Assembly (NCBI GenBank): GCA_963710535.1
Contig: CAVQAW010000003.1
Span: 1,282,344-1,346,343 of the forward strand
DNA: 64,000 bases
Reading direction: 5' to 3'
Source of the DNA: Pelagihabitans sp963710535
GTDB lineage: Bacteria; Bacteroidota; Bacteroidia; Flavobacteriales; Flavobacteriaceae
Shown: piece after piece, positions 44,448 through 52,134 of the stretch
Position numbering within the stretch: the stretch's first letter is position 1
How the letters are laid out: every line of letters begins with the position of its first letter
Translations under genes and position numbers: made by a program
Notes under the pieces: generated by a model
Databases searched by the model: none
What the model saw: only the letters and a program-made list of their open reading frames with translations
Told to the model about the DNA's origin: nothing

Positions 44448-45086
44448 CTATTTTTTAAGAACTATTCTGCGAAACATGGCCCAAACAAATGGCATTAAAG
44501 AAACTACAATGAGCATTAAAAAAATCAATCCATAATTTTCTTTGATCCACATTATTTCGCCCAAAAAGAAACCGGTCAGGAGAAACAACGAAATCCACGA
44601 AACGGCGCCGATTATAGTATATTTAAAGAACAAGTTTCGTTTCATCTTGGCCAAACCGGCTACGAACGGAATATAGGTTCTGATGATGGGGAAAAAACGT
44701 CCTATGATCACTGCTTGGCTACCGTGTTTTTGGTAATATTTTTCGGCTGTGGGCAGATATTTCCCCAAGAATTTTTGGACGATGGAATTTTTACTTGTCC
44801 TTAAACCCGCTCCCAATGACAATCCAACATAATAGTTCAAAAGGTTTCCGGCAATTGCGGCAATGATCAAAAGTGGCAGCAGAACCGCAATCTCCAATTC
44901 GGTAGTCGCGGTGATCACACCGGCCGAAAACAATAGTCCATCGCCAGGCAGAAAAGGGAAAAAAATCAATCCCGTTTCCAGCATAATGATCAGGAAAAGT
45001 ATAAAGTATGCTTTGTTTACGTTATCAGCGACCAAGGCCATTAAGGCATCATCGGTGTGAAGTATCAATTCGATTAATTCATTCAT
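44448..45086 (-). CDS. DedA-family membrane protein
   Basis: 212 residues from ATG 45086 (the frame extends to 45134). Hydrophobic helices with the family landmarks FPFLPGDGLLFSAGVI, NLLNYYVGLSLGAGL and GRFFPIIRTYIPFVAGLAKMKRNLFFKYTIIGAVSW. Members are scramblases or flippases for polyprenyl-phosphate or phospholipids. Last gene before the repeat array and the compositional change to the right. Confidence 0.9.
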   Translation of the reverse strand: MNELIELILHTDDALMALVADNVNKAYFILFLIIMLETGLIFFPFLPGDGLLFSAGVITATTELEIAVLLPLLIIAAIAGNLLNYYVGLSLGAGLRTSKNSIVQKFLGKYLPTAEKYYQKHGSQAVIIGRFFPIIRTYIPFVAGLAKMKRNLFFKYTIIGAVSWISLFLLTGFFLGEIMWIKENYGLIFLMLIVVSLMPFVWAMFRRIVLKK

Positions 45087-45290
45087 TTTTGGAAATATGA
45101 TGCGCTTGAAATTATGATTGCCGGAACGAACCAATTAAGGATGATCAACCTTAATTCAGCTATAAAGATAGGGGCAAAAACCCTCAAGAAAACATTAACT
45201 TTCCATGCTGTGGATGTTTTCAACTGGTCTGTTAAAAAGAACATTTTATCAGAAAGGAAGGAATTCGAGCGTGACCCCCACCCACTCCAA

Positions 45291-45850
45291 GGGATTGCTT
45301 CCCGTGCTTCGCTTGGGAAGCGGCCCAAGGGGTGGGGCTGCAGAGTACGGCCCCTACGCCAACTTCGTTGGCATGTTCTTTTTTGGTCCGTTGGCCGTGA
45401 AAGCAGGCTTTCGGCCGATCATGGGTTCCCAGGGGACGGGATTGCTTCCCGCGCTGCGCTTGGGAAGCGGCCCAAGGGGGGCTGCAGGTCATCGGCCCCT
45501 CTGCCAACTGCGTTGGCATGTGCTTTTTTGGTCCGTGGCCATGAAAGCAGCTTTCGGCCGATCTTGTGTTCAAGGGAACGGGATTGCTTCCCGCGCTGCG
45601 CTTGGGAAGCGGCCCAAGGGGGGGGGCTGCAGATCACGGCCCCTCTGCCAACTGCGTTGGCATGTGCTTTTTTGGTCCGTGGCCATGAAAGCTAGCTTTC
45701 GGCCGATCTTGTGTTCAAGGGAACGGGATTGCTTCCCGCGCTGCGCTTGGGAAGCGGCCCAAGGGGGGGGCTGCAGATCACGGCCCCTCTGCCAACTGCG
45801 TTGGCATGTGCTTTTTTGGTCCGTGGCCATGAAAGCTAGCTTTCGGCCCA
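45291..45850. repeat. Array of four ~145-bp hairpin-rich direct repeats
   Basis: Units begin with GGGATTGCTTCCC at 45291, 45438, 45580 and 45725 (spacing 147, 142 and 145). Each has three hairpins: GCTTCCC/GGGAAGC with 11 bases between, TGCCAACTGCGTTGGCA, and GAAAGC/GCTTTC near the end. Units 3 and 4 are nearly identical; unit 1 is most diverged, but its second hairpin keeps pairing (GCCAAC/GTTGGC). G+C rich. Open frames through it are translation artefacts. Confidence 0.9.
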
Positions 45851-45855
45851 AGACC

Positions 45856-45887
45856 AAAAAAGCCCCTCACACATTGTGTGAAGGGCT
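45856..45887 (-). terminator. Rho-independent terminator after the tRNA-Asp 3' fragment
   Basis: On the minus strand a 12-bp stem with one mismatch (plus-strand arms 45861-45872 and 45876-45887, loop ATT) is followed by TTTTTGG. It lies 8 bases downstream of the tRNA-like 3' end, where a tRNA terminator is expected. Confidence 0.75.
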
Positions 45888-45894
45888 TGTACTC

Positions 45895-45917
45895 TGCGGT
45901 CCGGACGGGACTCGAAC
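45895..45917 (-). tRNA. 3'-end-only tRNA-Asp remnant, candidate attachment site
   Basis: The minus strand reads GTTCGAGTCCCGTCCGGAC then CGCA: the T-loop, the 3' T-stem strand and the 3' acceptor strand as in flavobacterial tRNA-Asp, whose 5' strand would be GGTCCGG. Upstream (to the right) the sequence is not tRNA: the T-stem partner is replaced by AAAAG, and no anticodon or D arm is found. So it is not a working tRNA. A 3'-terminal copy of this kind is what tRNA-targeting integrases leave at the far end of an element. Confidence 0.7.
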
Positions 45918-45975
45918 TTTTCTCTAAAACCACCTGTTTTCAAGGCTTACCAAAGGGTGCTTTTTTATGCTCACC

Positions 45976-46008
45976 GCGAGGCGCACCTTTTAACATATGT
46001 TTAACATT
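45976..46008. repeat. 33-bp direct repeat, left copy
   Basis: Starts GCGAGGCGCA and ends AACATATGTTTAACATT. Identical in 32 of 33 positions to 60705-60737, same orientation. The inner AACATATGTT is palindromic. Marks the start of A+T-rich DNA. Confidence 0.85.
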
Positions 46009-46393
46009 AAAATTGAGGAACACTTTGAATCAATGATTAAAAATGTGCTTGATCGTGTCTTAATTCCTAAGACGATTAAAAGAAAATAAATTCATTTAGG
46101 TATTCTGATGTTTTAATGCACGTTTTCCAGTTCTTATCTATATCGAAATTCATATTTCACAAATAACGAAAGTAAAAATTTGGATATATCCTCAAAGGCC
46201 ATTATGATATCTAAAATACTAATGATTTGATGGTCATTATTTTAAGATGTATGTCACTTCAAATAATTTAGTCCCATTGCGCTTGACAAACCATACTATT
46301 GATAAAGAATTTAAATTTTAATCAACTTTAAACCTTAAATAATTTTCAATAAAAAAATCTGTACTTTAATAACTGTTAAAATTTATAAGGGCA
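46009..46393. other. A+T-rich gene-free stretch before the hybrid regulator
   Basis: About 385 bases with no supported gene. Contains GTCTTA/TAAGAC around AATTCC near 46060 and a TACTTTAA promoter-like word near 46365 that may serve the gene at 46394. Confidence 0.45.
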
Positions 46394-49300
46394 ATGAGCA
46401 GAAACCTGGCATTTTACGCATTTCTACTTTGTTCATCGATACCTCGTATGGCAATTGGTCAAGTAAGTGACACCGATTCAAATGAACAACATATCAATGA
46501 GGCCGGGTTGCCCTATATTCAAAATTATACTCCGGACGACTATAATTACCATGCTGAAAATTTTAATGTTGTTCAAGACAGCTTAGGCATTCTTTATTTT
46601 GCAAACGCCGATGGGGTTCTTATGTATGATGGGGTCAATTGGGAAATCATCGAATTACCTGGAAAAAACATTGTGTTATCTCTTGCCATTGACAATCAAA
46701 ACCGAATATATGTGGGCGCATCAGAGGAATTCGGTTACATAGAATCAGATGGGCAAGGTAAAATGGTCTATGTTTCCATGATTGATTTATTGAAGGAGCA
46801 AGAACATGAAATTGCATATGTTCGGGATGTGCACGTTGCCAAAGAAGGAGTCTATTTTCGTGATAGAGACTTTTTAATTAGATGGGCAAATAATCAACTC
46901 AAGATATGGGATAGTGACACTGTTTTGCTGACATCCTTTTTAGTCGGCAATGACCTTTATGTATGCGCTAAAGATAGGGGGCTAATGCGGTTGGAGAATG
47001 ACGAACTTAAGTTAGTGGCTGGGGGTGATTTTTTCAAGGACAAGAGGATAGGAGTCTTGCTGCCCCATGGTAAAGCGAGCATGCTGGTAGGGACCCTTGA
47101 GGAGTTTTTTATTTATGAAAATGGCATAATAACCCCTTTTAAAACTGAACTGGATGCTTATATAGAAAGAAGCAGGCTTTACTCCGGAATAAAGCTTAAC
47201 GACGGCAGTATCGCTTTAGCAACGCTAGCAGAAGGCGTAGCCGTTATGGAATCTGACGGCAGAAAGAAGATTTTGATAAACAAGGATAAAATGCTTAGTT
47301 CGAAGGTCGCCCGTAGATTATTTCAGGATCGTTCAGGAATATTATGGGTCGGTTTTGAATACGGAATCTCAAAAATAGAGTTTCCATCTCCATTTAGTAA
47401 ATATGAACTATTGGGTCTTTCTGTGCCTTGTTATACCATCAATCGCTTCGAAGGTGAAATATATGCCGGAACAATAAACGGATTGTTTCGTTTAAAGCAA
47501 GATGAAACAAAAGGCTCCATTTTTGAACCCGTGAAAGATATGGAAAACATTGGTGTTTATGATCTTGTGATTTTTGATAATATGCTAATAATATCAGGAG
47601 ACGGAGGGCTATATCAATTAAAGAACAACGAAGTCACCCAACTAAAGGAGACTTCAACAAATGGACTACTTCGTTCAAATTTGGACGCAAACAGGGTTTT
47701 TGTTACCATGTCATCAGGTGGTATTGAGTCTATTTATTTTAAGGAAGGTCGTTGGGTCGATGAGGGTCTTGTTAATGGTGCAAAAAGTGGTTATAATAAA
47801 ATAGTTGAAGAGGCATCTGGAAATTTATGGTTGGGTTCGAACACGGCCATGGTGTGCCGTATTTCTTTTGAAAATAGTGATAGGGCAAAGAAGTTAGAAG
47901 CACCCATCGTTGAAGAATTTGGTACTGAAGATGGCTTGCCGAACGATAGAGGCATACCTTACCTAGTAAACGGTACATTGTTTTTTGCTTCGATAGAGGG
48001 AAAGGAAACCTTTGAATTCGATAGGGTGATTAAGAAATTCAAACCCGATGAAACTTTGAATTCTGTCGTGCGGATGATAGATCAATCCATTTATATAGAA
48101 TATGTCGACAAAGAAGAAAATATGCTGTTTAGCTCAATGAACTACAATAGTCAGGAAAAGCATTATGCGGCATGGAAGTCATCTGATGGGGGCTTCAAGG
48201 TTCAAGACCTAGGAGAAGAGCGCATACGCAAGGATATGGGTTGGTCATGGTTGGTAGAAGCAAAAGACAAGATCATTTGGCATGGTGGAGAAAAAGGCAT
48301 AGTACGTTATGATCTAAAAACGGCGTCAAAAATAAATTCACAGTTTCCAGCACTTTTAAAAAAAGTAGTTTATAAAAATGATTCATTATTGGTTCAAGGA
48401 CCTTATTTCTTTAATTCATCTTACCTTCCATTCAAAAACAACAATTTTCGGTTCGAATATGCCGCCCCTAGTTTCCAGGAGGAGAAGGCTAATACATTTC
48501 AATATTTTTTAGAGGGATTTGATGAAGATTGGTCCACATGGACTTCTGAAACCAAAAAGGATTATACCAACCTACCGGAAGCCAGCTATACCTTCAAAGT
48601 CCGTGCTAAAAACATTTTTGGGAAACTTAGTACCGAAGACAGTTATAGTTTTACTATTCTTCCCCCATGGTATCGTACGTGGTGGGCCTATGTATTCTAT
48701 TCCCTTTTGGCTGTGATGCTTTTGTGGTCTTTTAACCGTCTGCGTTCACAACAATTGCGAGCTAAGAACTTGTCTTTAGAATCCATTATTAGTGAACGAA
48801 CCGAAGAAGTGCGCCTTAAAAACGAACTTTTAGGTCAACAGACCGAAAAATTAAAAGAAATGGATGTGCTAAAAACACGTCTCTTTGCGAATATCTCACA
48901 TGAGTTTCGTACCCCACTTACCTTGATAAAAAGCCCGATTGAAAAATTGGAGGAAAATAAAAAAAATAAGATTAGCACTACCGATATCAAAATGATTCGT
49001 CGCAACACAAACCGTCTGCTAGGTTTGGTCAATCAGTTGTTGGATCTTTCAAAACTCGATGGTGGTAAAATGCAATTGAATCTAGAAGACGGCGATGTTT
49101 ATAAATGCATACGGGCAGCCGCCTCAGCTTTTGGTTCGCACGCAACCTCAAGAAATATTGATTTTCAGATTAAGGTTCCTTCCACCAGATTGTGGGCGTC
49201 TTTTGATAGGGACAAATTGGAGAAAATAATGTATAACCTATTGAGCAATGCTTTTAAGTTCACCCCAAATGGGTCTAAAGTAACAATTCATGTTTGGCAT

Positions 49301-50401
49301 GAAGAGCATTCCCTACATCTGGAGATTGGCGATAAAGGTTATGGTATAGACAAGAAAAATCTACCACATATTTTTGATCGGTTCTATCAAGTCGACGATA
49401 GCTACACTAAGGAGAATACAGGAACAGGAATCGGCCTGGCACTTACTAAGGAGCTCGTTGATCTTATGGGAGGAACAATATTGGTAGAAAGCGAAGTAGC
49501 TACGGGCACTATTTTTATGGTGAACCTACCTATGGAAGAAATTCTGACCGGACAATTAGATAATATTGACTATCCAAAACATACAGACTATGACGAACTA
49601 TTTGAGACCCTTGAGGCGGAAAATAAAATAACCTACACAAAATTGGGTACGGTTTTGGTAATTGAAGACAACAACGATATGCGTTATTATATTAAGGAGC
49701 TACTTGCGCAAGACTATGAAGTATTGGAAGCGGTAAATGGTAAGGAAGGGCTATTAAAAGCTACCAAAAGAATGCCAGACTTGATAATAACCGATCTTAT
49801 GATGCCTCAAATGGATGGCACTACCCTCTGCAAAAAGTTAAAGACCGATATCAGTACCAGTCATATCCCCATCATCATGTTGACCGCAAAAGCGGGAATC
49901 GAAAACAAATTGGAAGGACTGGAAACGGGTGCAGACGAGTATTTGATCAAACCCTTCAACGTAAAGGAATTGCAGATGCGGGTAAAAAATCTTATCCGGC
50001 AACGACAGGAGCTTCGAAAACTATTTTCCAATAACGGTTCTTTGGATCCAAAGGATGTCACTGTTACCTCATTGGACGATAAGTTTTTGACCAAAGTCCT
50101 ACACCTTTTGGAAACGAAACATTCCGACCCCGATTTTGGTGTGCCCCAAATGCAAAGCGAACTTGCCATGGGCAAAACACAACTACACATGAAGATAAAA
50201 GCGTTAACGAACCAACCGCCTGGCGAACTGTTACGAAATTTCAGGCTTAAAAGGGCGACCCAGCTCTTATCGAAAAAAAGCGATTCTATTTCCCAAGTGG
50301 CCTATTCGGTCGGTTTTAACAGTCTTTCTTATTTTACAAAATGCTTTAAGGACTATTATGGAAGTTCGCCGACGGAGTATTTCAACAGAAAAGAGGTGTG
50401 A
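46394..50401 (+). CDS. Hybrid two-component regulator (HTCC type) with AraC output
   Basis: 1335 residues. Signal peptide to about 22; periplasmic Reg_prop beta-propellers to about 680; Y_Y_Y domain (YFLEGFDEDWSTW ... YTFKVRAKN) about 690-755; one membrane helix (WWAYVFYSLLAVMLLWSF); HisKA with H836 in FANISHEFRTPLTLI; ATPase with NLLSNAFKFTPNG and GTGIGLALTKELV; receiver with D1134 in LIITDLMMPQMDG; C-terminal AraC helix-turn-helix (ISQVAYSVGFNSLSYFTKCFKDYYGSSP). Such proteins sense oligosaccharides and switch on polysaccharide loci, but no SusC/SusD or glycanase gene is nearby. Confidence 0.93.
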   Translation: MSRNLAFYAFLLCSSIPRMAIGQVSDTDSNEQHINEAGLPYIQNYTPDDYNYHAENFNVVQDSLGILYFANADGVLMYDGVNWEIIELPGKNIVLSLAIDNQNRIYVGASEEFGYIESDGQGKMVYVSMIDLLKEQEHEIAYVRDVHVAKEGVYFRDRDFLIRWANNQLKIWDSDTVLLTSFLVGNDLYVCAKDRGLMRLENDELKLVAGGDFFKDKRIGVLLPHGKASMLVGTLEEFFIYENGIITPFKTELDAYIERSRLYSGIKLNDGSIALATLAEGVAVMESDGRKKILINKDKMLSSKVARRLFQDRSGILWVGFEYGISKIEFPSPFSKYELLGLSVPCYTINRFEGEIYAGTINGLFRLKQDETKGSIFEPVKDMENIGVYDLVIFDNMLIISGDGGLYQLKNNEVTQLKETSTNGLLRSNLDANRVFVTMSSGGIESIYFKEGRWVDEGLVNGAKSGYNKIVEEASGNLWLGSNTAMVCRISFENSDRAKKLEAPIVEEFGTEDGLPNDRGIPYLVNGTLFFASIEGKETFEFDRVIKKFKPDETLNSVVRMIDQSIYIEYVDKEENMLFSSMNYNSQEKHYAAWKSSDGGFKVQDLGEERIRKDMGWSWLVEAKDKIIWHGGEKGIVRYDLKTASKINSQFPALLKKVVYKNDSLLVQGPYFFNSSYLPFKNNNFRFEYAAPSFQEEKANTFQYFLEGFDEDWSTWTSETKKDYTNLPEASYTFKVRAKNIFGKLSTEDSYSFTILPPWYRTWWAYVFYSLLAVMLLWSFNRLRSQQLRAKNLSLESIISERTEEVRLKNELLGQQTEKLKEMDVLKTRLFANISHEFRTPLTLIKSPIEKLEENKKNKISTTDIKMIRRNTNRLLGLVNQLLDLSKLDGGKMQLNLEDGDVYKCIRAAASAFGSHATSRNIDFQIKVPSTRLWASFDRDKLEKIMYNLLSNAFKFTPNGSKVTIHVWHEEHSLHLEIGDKGYGIDKKNLPHIFDRFYQVDDSYTKENTGTGIGLALTKELVDLMGGTILVESEVATGTIFMVNLPMEEILTGQLDNIDYPKHTDYDELFETLEAENKITYTKLGTVLVIEDNNDMRYYIKELLAQDYEVLEAVNGKEGLLKATKRMPDLIITDLMMPQMDGTTLCKKLKTDISTSHIPIIMLTAKAGIENKLEGLETGADEYLIKPFNVKELQMRVKNLIRQRQELRKLFSNNGSLDPKDVTVTSLDDKFLTKVLHLLETKHSDPDFGVPQMQSELAMGKTQLHMKIKALTNQPPGELLRNFRLKRATQLLSKKSDSISQVAYSVGFNSLSYFTKCFKDYYGSSPTEYFNRKEV

Positions 50402-50570
50402 ATTTTTTAGGGCAAACTTCGGGTAGTTGTGTTTGCTCATTTACCTCTTTTGTATAAGCCGGGCTAGGCTTTTGAACTATAATACAAACTTTTTGAACTA
50501 TTGAGTAAAGGTTGGATTGGACTAAATTCTAGCTTTACACCATAAAAATTTGCTATTAATTGCAGCTATA

Positions 50571-50580
50571 TGTTAACCTC
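50571..50580 (+). promoter_or_regulatory. TGTTAACCTC motif (candidate ECF site) upstream of the subtilase
   Basis: TGTTAACCTC, one base from the TGTTAACCTT core shared by the sites at 56243, 56479 and 59913. Lies 61 bases before the ATG at 50641. The downstream GGAAT part seen in other sites is not conserved here, so this is the weakest member. A TGTTGTT-A-AACAACA palindrome follows at 50599-50613. Confidence 0.4.
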
Positions 50581-50640
50581 TCCTTCAAAAATGACATGTG
50601 TTGTTAAACAACAAAATAGTTAACCATTAAATCTTGGATT

Positions 50641-51933
50641 ATGAAAACAAAAATTCACTTGGCATTTTTAATGCTTGTTGCGGCCTGTAGTAGTTGTGAT
50701 AAGCCTATTTTAATGGATGAAGAACAACCTATTTCACAAACGAAGGCCGTTGCCAATCCGGGGATTACGGTGGTCGACGGCTATACTATAAAACCTTCTT
50801 CAAATCAATTGGTCGTCAAATTCGATGGTAACTTGACAGACGAGCAAAGGCAGATTATCAGGGATGAATTCTTCTTGGCGTCTCCTGCCGAGAAGTGCAA
50901 CTGTGGCGATATAAACATAGAATTATGGACCATTGATACGAATCAACTTAGAATCGAGGATGGCGTTGCAAGTATAAAGCGGAGAGGCGGTCAAGGTGTT
51001 GAAGGGGATCGTGGGTTTGAAATGAAGTTAAATCCATTTCCTGGTTTTCAATCTAGCAATCCAGATGCACCTTCTGGGCCGCTGGTTCAGATTCCTACAT
51101 CAGGTACTGTAAATATTGCCGTAGTAGATACTGGGCTAGACTTTTTGCGCAATCCTTCATATTTGTATGGTACCAATGGTCTGCAAGATTGCTATGCAAC
51201 TTCATCGGGTTGGAATTTTGTGGATGATACAGCTAATATCATGGACGACCAAGGTCATGGTACCGCTGTAACTTCTATAATAACTTCAAAATTGAACCAA
51301 CAAAATATAGATTACAGAATTTTACCCTTAAAAGTTTTCAATCAGGCAGGCTATGGATCTTACTGGGATGTGGTGTGTGCTTTTGGGTATATTAAGAAAA
51401 TTCAACAAGAAGGGGGCAGATTGGACATAGTCAATACTAGTTTTGGAGGTCTCATGCCGGGGGTCAAAGAGCAATCTGTTTTATCAGGAATAATTTCTGA
51501 TATAAGTAATAAATCTGTGATAATTGCTTCGGCAGGCAATAACGGCCAGAACACTGATAACAACGGTAATGATCATTTTCTATCGAGTTATACTTCCACG
51601 AATCTGCTGTCTGTTGGTGGATTTGAATTAATTGAGCGAAATGCCGGTTACGAACCTGAAAATATTATGCTACACCCAGATTCAAACTATGGTAAGGTCA
51701 GTATAGACGTTGCTGCCCCATTTACCGCTAACTATGTGTTACAGGCGAACGAAACGTATCTGCTCTCGGGCACTTCATATGCTACGGCTTTAGTCTCCAG
51801 TGTAGCCGCAAAAATTGCGGTTAACAGCAGACCAAGTCCGAATGTATTAGTTGGATCGGTAAAACAATCTGCAGTTCAGGCACCAAAACTAAAATCAAAA
51901 ATTGGGGGTCAAAGGGCCATTTTGAACAATTAG
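50641..51933 (+). CDS. S8 (subtilisin) peptidase, predicted lipoprotein
   Basis: 430 residues. Lipoprotein signal MKTKIHLAFLMLVAACSSC. The catalytic triad is complete: D163 in IAVVDTGLDF, H206 in DDQGHGTAVTS and S379 in LLSGTSYATALVSS, with oxyanion asparagine in IIASAGNNGQNT. An N-terminal pro-region of about 140 residues (VDGYTIKPSSNQLVVKFDGNLTDEQR) precedes the protease domain. It acts outside the inner membrane. The next gene on the same strand is the TPR-CHAT protease, 201 bases on. Confidence 0.9.
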   Translation: MKTKIHLAFLMLVAACSSCDKPILMDEEQPISQTKAVANPGITVVDGYTIKPSSNQLVVKFDGNLTDEQRQIIRDEFFLASPAEKCNCGDINIELWTIDTNQLRIEDGVASIKRRGGQGVEGDRGFEMKLNPFPGFQSSNPDAPSGPLVQIPTSGTVNIAVVDTGLDFLRNPSYLYGTNGLQDCYATSSGWNFVDDTANIMDDQGHGTAVTSIITSKLNQQNIDYRILPLKVFNQAGYGSYWDVVCAFGYIKKIQQEGGRLDIVNTSFGGLMPGVKEQSVLSGIISDISNKSVIIASAGNNGQNTDNNGNDHFLSSYTSTNLLSVGGFELIERNAGYEPENIMLHPDSNYGKVSIDVAAPFTANYVLQANETYLLSGTSYATALVSSVAAKIAVNSRPSPNVLVGSVKQSAVQAPKLKSKIGGQRAILNN

Positions 51934-52134
51934 ATTATTTCTTTTACTCTAAATTTTTTCAATCCACTGCTCTAGTTTCGGCCAGAATAGGTGGATTTTT
52001 TCGTGAAGAATATTTTGAGAACAAATAGTTACTATCTTTAAGTGTCATCTTTGAATATTGGCCATAATGGAAAGTGTTTTTGAGATTGCTAAGTACTCTA
52101 TTTAAATTACAAGCTGGTGTATTTCAATGAACAA

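Noticed and set aside
45291..45850. CRISPR array
   Set aside because: Units of about 145 bp follow one another with no unique spacers; no cas genes nearby.
45232..45927. Open frames of 113-240 codons on both strands through the repeat array
   Set aside because: They translate the hairpin repeat again and again (ALGKRPKGG, LCQLRWHVLFWS), show no domain and change with unit length; no promoter or conserved start.
45895..45970. Functional tRNA gene
   Set aside because: Only the 3' part matches; the 5' T-stem strand does not pair and no D or anticodon arm is found.
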